Assembly: GCF_004125265.1 (NCBI RefSeq) | Contig: NZ_RDTE01000003.1 | Coordinates: 3,534,001-3,598,000 of the forward strand | Direction: 5' to 3' | DNA: 64,000 nucleotides | Origin: Streptomyces lydicus | GTDB taxonomy: Bacteria; Actinomycetota; Actinomycetes; Streptomycetales; Streptomycetaceae | Shown: positions 1-7,788 of the stretch, piece after piece | How positions within the stretch are numbered: the first letter of the stretch is position 1 | How the letters are laid out: every line of letters starts with the position of its first letter | Notes under the pieces: model-generated | The model's input: only the letters and a program-made list of their open reading frames with translations | Told to the model about the DNA's origin: nothing | The model's database searches: none | Position numbers and translations under genes: made by a program

Positions 1-30
1 CACAAGTCCGTTCAACCGGAAAGAACTTGC

Positions 31-127
31 CGAGCCCGCTGAGCGGCGCATCGGCGCAGTTCAGCGGGCTCGCGGGGAGACTTCGGCCGGGAGGGCCGAC
101 AAGAAAGAGGCTGAAACTGCTTTCAGC
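31..127. terminator. Hairpins downstream of dmdR1
   Basis: A 12-bp inverted repeat (arms 31-42 and 61-72, CGAGCCCGCTGA and its complement) encloses an 18-nt loop. A second short hairpin, GCTGAAA / TTTCAGC (110-116 and 121-127), overlaps the dmdR1 stop codon. Together they look like a transcription end for the leftward gene. No U-tract follows, as is usual in Streptomyces. Nothing else is visible in the first 122 bases. Confidence 0.5.
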
Positions 128-815
128 GCTTGGCGACAAACACATGGGCGGCGATCTCGGAGTCCAGCTCCGCGGCCTCGCCGCTGCTGCCGACCAGCAC
201 CCCGGCCGACGACTCCGTCACGCTCACCACCGCGCCCGGCTGCACACCGGCCCGCCGGAGGGTGTACATCAGCTGGGCGTCCGCCTGGATCGGCTCGCCG
301 ATCCGGCGCACCACGGCCGTCTTGCCGTCGGCCCCGGCGTCCAGATCCATCAGGCTCACCATCCCGGCGTCCAGGAACGGGTCGCCCCCGGCCGCCTCGC
401 CGAGCTCTTCCAGCCCCGGGATGGGGTTGCCGTACGGCGACTCCGTCGGATGCCGCAGCAGCTCCACGACGCGGCGCTCGACCGCCTCGCTCATCACGTG
501 CTCCCAGCGGCACGCCTCGGCGTGCACCTGCTCCCATTCGAGCCCGATGACGTCGACGAGCAGGCACTCGGCGAGGCGGTGCTTGCGCATCACCCGCGTC
601 GCCAGCCGCCGGCCCTCCTCCGTCAGCTCCAGATGGCGGTCGCCCGCGACCGTCAGCAGCCCGTCCCGCTCCATGCGCGCGACCGTCTGGCTCACCGTCG
701 GGCCGCTCTGTTCCAGCCGCTCCGCGATGCGGGCGCGCATGGGCACCACACCTTCCTCTTCGAGTTCGAGGATGGTGCGGAGATACATCTCCGTGGTGTC
801 GATCAGTCCGGACAT
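123..815 (-). CDS. dmdR1: Iron-dependent DtxR/IdeR-family repressor
   Basis: A 230-residue metal-dependent repressor that, in its family, binds DNA with Fe(II) as corepressor and controls siderophore and iron-uptake genes. The N-terminal winged helix-turn-helix (about residues 1-70) is followed by a dimerisation domain and a C-terminal SH3-like domain. All metal ligands known from DtxR/IdeR can be read at their usual numbers: Met10, His79, Glu83, His98, Cys102, Glu105 and His106. The ATG has AAGGGG five bases upstream. It is divergent from the SIS-domain gene, with a 233-bp shared promoter region in which I see no clear iron box. Length and ligand set match Streptomyces DmdR1, the main iron regulator; the symbol is by family recognition. 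Confidence 0.93.
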   Translation of the reverse strand: MSGLIDTTEMYLRTILELEEEGVVPMRARIAERLEQSGPTVSQTVARMERDGLLTVAGDRHLELTEEGRRLATRVMRKHRLAECLLVDVIGLEWEQVHAEACRWEHVMSEAVERRVVELLRHPTESPYGNPIPGLEELGEAAGGDPFLDAGMVSLMDLDAGADGKTAVVRRIGEPIQADAQLMYTLRRAGVQPGAVVSVTESSAGVLVGSSGEAAELDSEIAAHVFVAKR

Positions 816-1048
816 GCGTGCCCCTTGATGTGTGGTGCGGTGGCCCTGGACTCAATTCTGACGCATCCCACCGACAACGGTGCCTCCTCGTCTCCGGGCC
901 GTCCCCCACGGCCGTATTGACAGGGCACCGGTCCGGACCGCAACGTGATCCGCGCCACTGATCAGATACGACGAGATGCGCCGTGCGCCGCGCCGAACGG
1001 CGCGGCGCGACGAGACCCGCCGAGACCCGACGAAAGGGGCCCGCGTCC

Positions 1049-1816
1049 ATGGCTGAGAGCGACCGGAGCGAGGCGCTGACCGGGAAGTACTTCGACGCCG
1101 CGATCGACCTGCTGCGACAGGTCCGCGACGGCGAGGGCGACCGGATCACCGCGGCCGGGCGGCTGATCGCGGACGCCGTCGCGGCGGGCGGCCGGGTCTT
1201 CGCCTTCGGCGCCGGGCACTCCTCGCTCCCCGCGCAGGACACGGTCTACCGCGCGGGCGGCCTGGCGGTCATGAATCTGCTGTCCGTCCCGGGCGTGGTC
1301 GGCGTGGACGTACGGCCCGCGACGCTCGGCAGCGCCCTGGAGCGGGTCGACGGGCTGGCCGGGGCCGTCCTGGACACCAGTCCGCTGGAGGCGGGCGATG
1401 TGCTGGTGATCATCTCGCTCTCCGGACGGAACGCGCTGCCCGTCGAGATGGCGCGGAACGCCCGCGCCCTCGGCATCAAGGTCATCGGCGTGACCTCGGT
1501 GGCGTACGCGGACGCGACCACGTCCCGGCACGCCTCGGGCAGCTTCCTCAAGGACCACTGTGACCTGGTGCTGGACAGCCGGATCCCGGTCGGCGACGCG
1601 GAGTTGACGCTGGCGGGCATCGACGCGCCCTTCGCCCCCGCCTCCACGGTCGTCACCAGCGCGATCATGCAGGCCATGGTGGCGACGGCCGCGGGCACCC
1701 TCGCCGAACGGGGCATCGACCCGCCGCTGCTGCGCTCGGGGAACGTCGACGGCGGGCACGACTGGAACGCCCGGGTGATGAGCGAGTACGCGGACCGGAT
1801 CTTCTACCGGCAGTAG
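1049..1816 (+). CDS. SIS-domain sugar-phosphate-binding protein
   Basis: A 255-residue protein with one SIS (sugar isomerase) domain of the UPF0309 type. SIS domains bind phosphosugars; the partner substrate here is unknown. The glycine-rich opening FAFGAGHSSLPAQD and the serine motif ISLSGRNALPVEMA, which normally holds the sugar phosphate, are visible, and the C-terminal GNVDGGHDWN is typical of this subgroup. The start at 1049 is chosen because GAAAGGGG lies 10 bases upstream; an in-frame ATG at 983 would add 22 arginine-rich residues with no ribosome binding site. It is cytosolic, with no signal or membrane segment. It is divergent from dmdR1, and regulation by iron is possible but not shown by the sequence. 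Confidence 0.85.
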   Translation: MAESDRSEALTGKYFDAAIDLLRQVRDGEGDRITAAGRLIADAVAAGGRVFAFGAGHSSLPAQDTVYRAGGLAVMNLLSVPGVVGVDVRPATLGSALERVDGLAGAVLDTSPLEAGDVLVIISLSGRNALPVEMARNARALGIKVIGVTSVAYADATTSRHASGSFLKDHCDLVLDSRIPVGDAELTLAGIDAPFAPASTVVTSAIMQAMVATAAGTLAERGIDPPLLRSGNVDGGHDWNARVMSEYADRIFYRQ

Positions 1817-1842
1817 CGGCGGCCCGCCCCGGAGCCGTCCGT

Positions 1843-3378
1843 TCAGAGCGAGGCCGCGCCCGCGAGGTCGAGGGCCGCGGCGATCCGGGCCGCGACCTCC
1901 TCCGCGTAGTCCGCGTCCGCCCGGTCGAAGGGGCGGCGCGCGGGCGCCCGCAGAAACGTTGCGACACCGAGCGTGCGGCCCCGGCTGCGCAGCACCACAC
2001 ACAGTCCGTGCACGGTGCCGTCCGGCCAGTTGCGGGCGGCCGCCCAGCCCTCGGGCGAGGCGGGACCGGCGCTGCTACGCACCGAACCGCCCCGTTCGTA
2101 CGCCTGGAGCGCCGGATGCCCCGGCACGTACGGCGTGGGGATCCCGGTCGCCGGCAGCCGCTCCGAGGGACCGGGCGAACCGGCCGGGGAAGCCAGCCTC
2201 CGCACCAGCCGGGGCGCGGACCGCCGCGGACGCCGGCCGGTATCCCCGTCGGACTCCGCATCGGACTCCGCGTCGGACTCCGCGTCGGACTCCGCGTCGG
2301 ACTCCGCGTCGGGCGCCGCACCGGGCACAGCGTCGGACGCGTCTTTGGAGACCTCCTCGTACGGACCGTCCTCGGCGACCGCCCCGTACGGCTCCGGCGC
2401 GGGTGTCGCGGCGAGGTCGACGAGGCCGTGGTCGGCGAAGCCCGCGAGGGCGAAGTCGAGGTGGACCGCGGCGGCCTCGGCCGGGTCCGGGCAGTCCGCG
2501 GCCGCCCGGCCGGCCCGGTGGAGCTGATGGGCGCGGAAGCGCAGCAGGGAGCTGTCCTGCTCGGCGCGTTTGGCGGCCGTGATGTCCTGGAAGAGCCAGG
2601 CCACGCCCAGCGGCACCGGCTCCTCCGCCAGCGGGGAGGCCAGCCGGACGAAGCCGCTGCGCCAGCACCGGCGCGGCAGCTCGGCCTCCTCGGAGCGCAG
2701 CGTCACCCACAGCTCGGCGACGGCCGGCGGCGCGCCCTCGGCGAGGACGTGCTGCAGGGCGCACTCCAGCTCGTCGACGCCCTGTGCCAGCAGCTCGCCC
2801 AGGGGGCGACCCAGCAGGGCGGTGCGCCCCACCCCCAGGGCGCGGGCGGCGTGTGCGTTGACGACGGCGGGCCGCAGATCGGCGTCGACCAGCATGACGC
2901 CCCACGACGCGTCCTCGAACAGTGCCTCGCTGAGCGCGATGGACCGCTCCAGGTCCATCTGGGTGTGCACCTCGCTGAAGGCGCAGTACACCCCCGCGAC
3001 CCGGCCGCCGGGCCCGCGGACCGCGGAGGCCTGGGTACGGACGAGCACGCGGTGGCCGTCCTTGGTCAGCAGGGCGAATTCCTGCACCTGGCGGCCCGGC
3101 GAGCGCATGGCGGCCGTGAGGGCGGCGTCGATCTCGTCCGCGTCCTCCCTGCGGACCGCCCAGCCGGCCAGGCCCGTACGGCCGACGGCTTCGGTGGTGG
3201 TCCACCCCAGGATGCGTTCGGCCTCGTGGTTCCAGTGGGTGACCGTGCCGTCCGCGGCGAAGGCGACCAGGGCGGCGTCCATCCCGTCCAGGAGCGCGGC
3301 GAGCAGACCCGAGTCATCGGCCTCGTCGGCGGACCAGCGCGCCGCCGACGAGGCAGAAGAAGCTGACGAAGCAGTCAC
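1843..3378 (-). CDS. PAS-PAS-GAF sensory protein without effector domain
   Basis: A 511-residue cytosolic sensory protein. Two PAS domains (about residues 25-140 and 150-275; the PAC end FSEVHTQMDLE is clear) are followed by a degenerate GAF-like segment (about 285-335 and 450-510) that is split by a low-complexity acidic linker of five Asp-Ala-Glu-Ser units. Related Streptomyces proteins continue into a SpoIIE-type PP2C phosphatase; here the protein stops after GAF, so it may act as a partner or a decoy sensor. The GTG at 3378 is preferred to the GTG at 3384 because AAGGGG then lies five bases upstream. The 12-bp DNA repeat behind the linker (about 2260-2318) probably varies in copy number. 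Confidence 0.8.
   Translation of the reverse strand: MTASSASSASSAARWSADEADDSGLLAALLDGMDAALVAFAADGTVTHWNHEAERILGWTTTEAVGRTGLAGWAVRREDADEIDAALTAAMRSPGRQVQEFALLTKDGHRVLVRTQASAVRGPGGRVAGVYCAFSEVHTQMDLERSIALSEALFEDASWGVMLVDADLRPAVVNAHAARALGVGRTALLGRPLGELLAQGVDELECALQHVLAEGAPPAVAELWVTLRSEEAELPRRCWRSGFVRLASPLAEEPVPLGVAWLFQDITAAKRAEQDSSLLRFRAHQLHRAGRAAADCPDPAEAAAVHLDFALAGFADHGLVDLAATPAPEPYGAVAEDGPYEEVSKDASDAVPGAAPDAESDAESDAESDAESDAESDGDTGRRPRRSAPRLVRRLASPAGSPGPSERLPATGIPTPYVPGHPALQAYERGGSVRSSAGPASPEGWAAARNWPDGTVHGLCVVLRSRGRTLGVATFLRAPARRPFDRADADYAEEVAARIAAALDLAGAASL
2260..2318. repeat. 12-bp coding tandem repeat (Asp-Ala-Glu-Ser)n
   Basis: About five copies of the 12-bp unit TCGGACTCCGCG, read on the minus strand as Asp-Ala-Glu-Ser inside the PAS-GAF protein. 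The unit length keeps the frame whatever the copy number, so strain-to-strain length variation would be tolerated. Confidence 0.8.
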
Positions 3379-3488
3379 TGGCACCCCTTACGAAACCCGG
3401 CCGCACGTGCTCCACCTGGGAACATTCAACTGGAACGTGACACACCCCACAGCCGGTTTGCGGAAATCGTTGCTATCGGGAAATTCCC

Positions 3489-3528
3489 TTGTGTGCGGCG
3501 GGGCGGCTTCCTAATGTGTGGAGCACAC
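3489..3528 (+). promoter_or_regulatory. Sigma-70-like promoter with overlapping inverted repeat
   Basis: TTGTGT (3489-3494), 17 bases, then TAATGT (3512-3517) is a good HrdB-type promoter pointing right. The -10 region overlaps GTGTG-gag-CACAC (3516-3528), which could be an operator or the first hairpin of the transcript. The nearest downstream items are a strong ribosome binding site and a 12-codon ORF. No normal-sized gene follows before the convergent pdxH. Confidence 0.5.
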
Positions 3529-3550
3529 GAGAAGGGAGGTGGTTCGGCAG

Positions 3551-3589
3551 ATGATTTCGCACCGGACGCGTGAGGTGGCTGCGGGCTAG
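3551..3589 (+). CDS. Putative 12-residue mini-ORF
   Basis: An ATG at 3551 opens a 12-codon frame (MISHRTREVAAG) that ends at TAG 3587-3589. AGGGAGGT lies ten bases upstream, and a promoter is centred 45 bases upstream. No larger frame continues from it. It may be a leader peptide for the structured region that follows, or a small peptide in its own right. I do not recognise it. The evidence is the translation signals only. Confidence 0.35.
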   Translation: MISHRTREVAAG

Positions 3590-3842
3590 CGGCCCGTCGC
3601 TTCACCCGAAGTGCAGCGCCGGACCAGCGCATACTGCAGATGCGCAGCCGGCCAATCCCAAGCAGTCACCCGACCCGCGGGCTGCCGGTTCGTCCGACCG
3701 GCCCTCTGCGCCACCGAGCGCGGAGGAAACAGCCCGCGGGTCGTCTGCGTTCTCCACGCCTTCCGCCTTCGCCCTCCCTCCGCCTTCGCTCTCCCCGGCC
3801 CCGCCGTCAGGGCGCCAGGGAACTCCGCCGCGGACACCGCCG
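3590..3842 (+). ncRNA. Structured region between PAS gene and pdxH, possible leader RNA
   Basis: This stretch has no convincing gene. It contains a 12-bp perfect inverted repeat (3672-3683 with 3731-3742, GACCCGCGGGCT), a local hairpin GCGCAT-actgcag-ATGCGC near 3637-3655, and a 19-bp direct repeat at 3801-3819 and 3837-3855 that spans the pdxH stop codon. With the promoter and mini-ORF upstream it could be a small structured transcript that ends near the 3' end of pdxH. No known riboswitch class was recognised. Confidence 0.3.
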
Positions 3843-3855
3843 TCAGGGCGCCAGG
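3801..3855. repeat. 19-bp direct repeat spanning the pdxH stop codon
   Basis: The 19 bases at 3801-3819 recur exactly at 3837-3855 with a 36-bp period. The right copy contains the last codons and the stop codon of pdxH (leftward), and the left copy lies just downstream of it. Confidence 0.85.
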
Positions 3856-4529
3856 CGCTCCACCCGCCAGGACTCGTGCTCGCGCACATACCGCAGCCGG
3901 TCGTGCAGCCGGTTGAGCCGGCCCTGCCAGAATTCGACCGTCTCCGCGGCGATCCGGTAGCCGCCCCAGTGCGGGGGCGCCGGCACCTGCTCGCCCTCCG
4001 GGTAGCGGGCCGCCAATTCCTCGTAGGCCTGCTCCAGTTCCGCGCGCGAGGCGACGGGGGCCGACTGGTCGCTGGCCCAGGCGCCGAGCTGGGAGCCGTG
4101 CGGGCGGGTGCGGAAGTAGGCGGCGGTCTCGTCCCGGCCGATGCGCTCCGCGGTGCCGGTCACCACGACCTGGCGGGCGAGCGGGTGCCATGGGAACAGC
4201 AGCGAAATGGCTGGATTTTCGGCCAGTTCGCGGCCCTTCCGGCTGTTGTAGTTGGTGAAGAAAACGAAGCCGCGGTCGTCGAATGCCTTGAGGAGCACGG
4301 TCCGCGAACTCGGCCGGCCGGCGGCGTCCGCCGTCGAGACGACCATGGCGTTCGGCTCGTGCAGACCGGCCACCGTCGCGTCCTTGAACCAGCGTGCGAA
4401 CTGGTTGTAGGGGCTGGCGGCGAGGTCGGACTCGACGAGTCCCTCGGCGCGGTAGTGCGCACGCATGGAGGAGGGATCGGGGGTCTCGGCATGAGGCTCG
4501 GCTGGATGCACGGCCTCATCTTGCAGCAT
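3843..4529 (-). CDS. pdxH: Pyridoxamine 5'-phosphate oxidase
   Basis: A 228-residue FMN enzyme that oxidises pyridoxamine or pyridoxine 5'-phosphate to pyridoxal 5'-phosphate, the last step of vitamin B6 salvage. Family blocks are clear: DPSSMRAHYRAEGL near the N terminus, the FMN-binding RPSSRTVLLKAFDD and FTNYNSRKG, and the C-terminal substrate/FMN block FWQGRLNRLHDR. The ATG at 4529 gives the usual family length; the frame remains open upstream to 4760 but that part looks non-coding. No good ribosome binding site is visible, so a start a few codons either way is possible. It is divergent from the citrate synthase gene. Serine synthesis by PLP-dependent SerC is encoded 42 kb away. Confidence 0.92.
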   Translation of the reverse strand: MLQDEAVHPAEPHAETPDPSSMRAHYRAEGLVESDLAASPYNQFARWFKDATVAGLHEPNAMVVSTADAAGRPSSRTVLLKAFDDRGFVFFTNYNSRKGRELAENPAISLLFPWHPLARQVVVTGTAERIGRDETAAYFRTRPHGSQLGAWASDQSAPVASRAELEQAYEELAARYPEGEQVPAPPHWGGYRIAAETVEFWQGRLNRLHDRLRYVREHESWRVERLAP

Positions 4530-4972
4530 CGGCTCGGGCGCGGTCAGCCGGAAGGTGCGGAAGTCTGCCCCTCGTCGACCTGCCGTAACCCTCCCGTAGG
4601 CGGATCGACCATTGTGCCGAGTCTCACCCCTCCTGGCAGGTGAGAGACCCGCCAGAATGAGGGGGCGCCCCGCTGTGGCGTCCGGACGGGGAGAGCTATC
4701 GTGTCCGTCCGGCCCGAAGGGACGCACCACACCGCACCTGCCGGGGACGCACCGCACCACACCGCACCTGCCCGCCCGCGGTCTGACCCACTGCGGGCAA
4801 GACCGCCGCGTGACCCGCGCCCTGGCGGGGCATCACCGGCATGGCCGGTACGGACCGCGAGCTGCCCGGCGCAGCCGCGTAACCGCACCGGCACCGCACC
4901 GCAGACCTGAGACTCGACCGCACGGCAGCCGGTCACGGACCGTTTGCCGTCCCCATTTTGAGGAGCTGCCTG
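4530..4972. other. Divergent promoter region of pdxH and citrate synthase
   Basis: 443 bp without a gene. A 7-bp inverted repeat TCTCACC / GGTGAGA (4622-4628 and 4639-4645) may be an operator for pdxH. A direct repeat of about 25 bp rich in CACCGCACC occurs twice between about 4723 and 4771. I see no riboswitch. Confidence 0.4.
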
Positions 4973-6076
4973 ATGTCCGACTTCGTACCCGGACTCGAGG
5001 GAATCATCGCGTTCGAGACGGAGATCGCCGAACCGGATAAGGAGGGCGGCTCGCTCCGCTACCGCGGGGTCGACATCGAAGATCTCGTCGGGAAGGTGTC
5101 CTTCGGCAACGTCTGGGGGCTGCTGGTCGACGGGGCCTTCAACCCGGGCCTGCCGCCCGCCGAGCCGTTCCCGATCCCCGTGCACTCCGGTGACATCCGG
5201 GTCGACGTACAGTCGGCGCTCGCCATGCTCGCACCCGTGTGGGGCCTCAAGCCGCTGCTGGACATCGACGAGGCGACGGCCCGTGACAACCTCGCCCGCG
5301 CCGCGGTGATGGCCCTGTCGTACGTCGCCCAGTCGGCGCGCGGTCCTGGCCTGCCGATGGTGCCGCAGAAGGAGATCGACACGGCGGAGACCGTCGTGGA
5401 GCGCTTCATGAAGCGCTGGCGCGGGGAGCCCGACCCCCAGCACGTCAAGGCCGTCGACGCCTACTGGACCTCGGCCGCCGAGCACGGCATGAACCCCTCC
5501 ACCTTCACCGCCCGGTCCATCGCCTCCACGGGCGCGGATGTGGCGGCCGCGCTGTCCGGCGCGGTCGGCGCGATGTCCGGCCCGCTGCACGGCGGCGCGC
5601 CGTCCCGGGTCCTCGGCATGATCGAGGAGATCGAACGGTCCGGCGACGCCTCCGCGTACGTCCGGAGGGCGCTGGACGCGGGCGAGCGGCTGATGGGCTT
5701 CGGCCACCGCGTCTACCGCGCCGAGGACCCGCGGGCGCGGGTGCTGCGGCGCACCGCCCGGGACCTGAACGCCCCGCGCTACGAGGTCGCCGAGGCCCTG
5801 GAGAAGGCCGCGCTGGAGGAGCTGCGCAGCCGCCGTCCCGACCGGGTGCTGGCGACCAACGTCGAGTTCTGGGCGGCCATCGTCCTGGACTTCGCCGAGG
5901 TCCCGGCGCACATGTTCACCTCGATGTTCACCTGCGCCCGTACGGCCGGCTGGAGCGCGCACATCCTGGAGCAGAAGCGGACGGGCCGACTGGTGCGGCC
6001 GTCGGCCCGGTATGTGGGGCCGGCGGCGCGGAGCCCGCGGGAGATCGCGGGGTTTGAGGACATCGCGCCTCGGTAG
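4973..6076 (+). CDS. Citrate synthase (second type)
   Basis: A 367-residue citrate/2-methylcitrate synthase-family enzyme that condenses acetyl-CoA (or a related acyl-CoA) with oxaloacetate. Family motifs are present: LRYRGVDIEDLV near the N terminus, GPLHGGAPSRV with the first catalytic His, and MGFGHRVYRAEDPR with the second. The catalytic Asp lies in the C-terminal part. It is shorter than the main hexameric citrate synthase and resembles the accessory type that Streptomyces keeps beside pdxH. The ATG at 4973 has GAGGAG seven bases upstream; an in-frame ATG at 4958 has none. 2-Methylcitrate synthase activity cannot be excluded from sequence alone. Confidence 0.88.
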   Translation: MSDFVPGLEGIIAFETEIAEPDKEGGSLRYRGVDIEDLVGKVSFGNVWGLLVDGAFNPGLPPAEPFPIPVHSGDIRVDVQSALAMLAPVWGLKPLLDIDEATARDNLARAAVMALSYVAQSARGPGLPMVPQKEIDTAETVVERFMKRWRGEPDPQHVKAVDAYWTSAAEHGMNPSTFTARSIASTGADVAAALSGAVGAMSGPLHGGAPSRVLGMIEEIERSGDASAYVRRALDAGERLMGFGHRVYRAEDPRARVLRRTARDLNAPRYEVAEALEKAALEELRSRRPDRVLATNVEFWAAIVLDFAEVPAHMFTSMFTCARTAGWSAHILEQKRTGRLVRPSARYVGPAARSPREIAGFEDIAPR

Positions 6077-6406
6077 GTCTTTGGCCTTCACGTCGTGGGG
6101 GTTGCTCGCCGTTGCACCTGGCGGCGGGCCGGTTCGCTGCGCTTTGCCTCCGCTCCGTTTCCGGCTTTCCCGCCGTTGCTCCCCCACTGCCTAAAGGGCG
6201 TGGGAGGTACCCCCAGCGGCGGGCCGGGTCCGCTGCGCGGGGCTGTGGGTGCGGTGACGGACCTCCGGTGCCTGGTGTGTGGACTGCTTCGCTTTACGTC
6301 CACACACCAGGCCCCTCCGGCCCGTCCCCTCCCGTGGGGGAGTAAGTGACGGTGAGTGGGGGCGGGCCACCCATAGGCGGTGGACGGCCGACAGTGGAGT
6401 AGGTGC
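6077..6406. other. Intergenic region with GC-rich Streptomyces-type repeat
   Basis: 330 bp between convergent genes with no credible ORF. Around 6175-6220 lies a palindromic stretch (CCCCCACTGC then GGGCGTGGGAGGTACCCCC) of a type I recall as common between Streptomyces genes. The strong terminator at 6270-6312 is listed separately. Confidence 0.5.
6270..6312. terminator. Bidirectional 15-bp hairpin terminator
   Basis: A perfect inverted repeat, GCCTGGTGTGTGGAC (6270-6284) with its complement at 6298-6312, has a 13-base loop. It lies between the convergent citrate synthase and TetR genes and would stop transcription from both sides. Confidence 0.75.
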
Positions 6407-7030
6407 CTACTCGGCCAACAGCCCATCGATGATCTTGGCCCATTGTTCGACCACCCGGTCACGACGGGCCGTGTCGTCCGTGAGGAGATTCGCGAGGCCC
6501 AGGCCGCGGGCCATGTCGAGCAGGCCCTGGACGGTTTCCCGTACGCCGGGGACGGCCTCGTCGGCGTCGAGCAGGGCCACCGCCGTGCGGTGTGCCTCGC
6601 GGCCTACCTTGGCCTCCAGGGCGGTGACCCGGTCGCGTAGCTGCTCCTCGTCGGAGGCGGCGACCCACAGGTGGAGCGCGGCGCGGAACAGCGGGCCCGT
6701 GTAGAGGCCGACCAGCTCCTCGACGATGATCCAGGTGCGGGCCACGGAGCCGGCCGGCGGCAGATTGCGGGCGACGGCCTTGACCGCGCCCTGCCGCTTC
6801 TCGGCGACGTGTTCGACAGCCGCCGTGAAGAGGTCTTCGCGGGTGCGGAAGTGGTGCTGAGCTGCGCCCCGTGAGACGCCCGCGCGCTCGGCGACCACGG
6901 AGACCGTGCTGCCGCTCCAGCCGCGCTCGGCGAGGCAGGAGACGGCGGCCTCCAGCAGTTTGAGGCGGGTGGCGCGGCTGCGTTCCTGCTGGGGCTGTTT
7001 GGGGCCGCGGGCGGGGGTCAGCGCGCCCAT
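6407..7030 (-). CDS. TetR-family regulator of the acyl-CoA cluster
   Basis: A 207-residue TetR-family repressor. The N-terminal helix-turn-helix (about residues 20-65, VSVVAERAGVSRGAAQHHF) is standard; the C-terminal ligand domain (about 75-205) is specific to this protein. The start codon overlaps the last codons of the enoyl-CoA hydratase gene by 13 bases, so it is the last gene of the ligase-hydratase-regulator unit and probably translationally coupled. The likely ligand is an acyl-CoA of the pathway, and the likely targets are the paired palindromic sites at 9754-9777 and 20635-20658; both points are inferred from position only. Confidence 0.85.
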   Translation of the reverse strand: MGALTPARGPKQPQQERSRATRLKLLEAAVSCLAERGWSGSTVSVVAERAGVSRGAAQHHFRTREDLFTAAVEHVAEKRQGAVKAVARNLPPAGSVARTWIIVEELVGLYTGPLFRAALHLWVAASDEEQLRDRVTALEAKVGREAHRTAVALLDADEAVPGVRETVQGLLDMARGLGLANLLTDDTARRDRVVEQWAKIIDGLLAE

Positions 7031-7788
7031 GCGGGGGCCCGCCGTTCCAGGAAGGCGGTCATGCCCTCGCGGGCCTCGGCGGAGCCGAAGAGCCGCGCGG
7101 ACTGTTCGGCGAGCGCTTCGGTGTCACGGTCGAAGGCGGCCAGCACCTCGGCGGTGACCAGCTTCTTCGACTCGGCCAGGCCCTGTGGTGAGCCCTTGCG
7201 CAGCCCGTCCAGTACGGGGGCGAGGCCGGTGTCGACATCGTCGGCCGCGAGGGTGACCAGGCCGATCCTGGCCGCCTCCGCCGCGCCGAACTTCTCGCCG
7301 GTCAGGTAGTAGCGGCCCGCGGCGCGCGGGTCCAGCCGCGGCAGCAGCGGCAGGGAGATGACGGCGGGGGCGAGGCCGAGGCGGGCCTCGGTGAAAGCGA
7401 AGGTGGTGTCCGGGCCCGCCACGGAGATGTCGCAGGCGCCGAGCAGGCCGAGGCCCCCGGCCCGGACGTGTCCGGTGACCCGGGCGACGACCGGTTTGGG
7501 CAGCGCCACGATGCTGCGCAGCAGCCGGGCCAGGCCCAGCGGCCCGTCCTTCGCCGAGCCCGAGGTGGCCTCGGAGAGGTCCGCACCGGCGCAGAACGTG
7601 CCGCCGGTGTGGGTGAGCACGACGGCGCGGGTGGCGTCGTCGGCGGCGGCGTCGGCGAGGGCCTGGCCGAGTTCGGCGACCAGGCGGGTGGAGAGGGCGT
7701 TGCGGTTGTGCGGGGAGTCCAGGGTGAGGGTGGTGATGCCGTGCTCGTGGGAGCGCGGGACCAGGGTCGTGGCGGGTGCGTCGGTCAT
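7018..7788 (-). CDS. Enoyl-CoA hydratase/isomerase family protein
   Basis: A 256-residue crotonase-fold enzyme that hydrates 2-enoyl-CoA esters or acts on a related CoA substrate. The oxyanion-hole block GTFCAGADLSE and the block GACDISVAGPDTTFAFTEA are visible; the Glu in FTEARLGL sits where the second catalytic glutamate of hydratases lies. Its ATG overlaps the stop codon of the upstream ligase gene (ATGA), and its 3' end overlaps the TetR gene, so ligase, hydratase and regulator form one coupled unit. The substrate is unknown; in the cluster context it would act after acyl-CoA dehydrogenation or carboxylation. Confidence 0.9.
   Translation of the reverse strand: MTDAPATTLVPRSHEHGITTLTLDSPHNRNALSTRLVAELGQALADAAADDATRAVVLTHTGGTFCAGADLSEATSGSAKDGPLGLARLLRSIVALPKPVVARVTGHVRAGGLGLLGACDISVAGPDTTFAFTEARLGLAPAVISLPLLPRLDPRAAGRYYLTGEKFGAAEAARIGLVTLAADDVDTGLAPVLDGLRKGSPQGLAESKKLVTAEVLAAFDRDTEALAEQSARLFGSAEAREGMTAFLERRAPAWAR

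Noticed and set aside
4530..4972. A riboswitch upstream of pdxH or the citrate synthase gene
   Set aside because: No conserved core of a known class could be recognised; only short repeats are visible.
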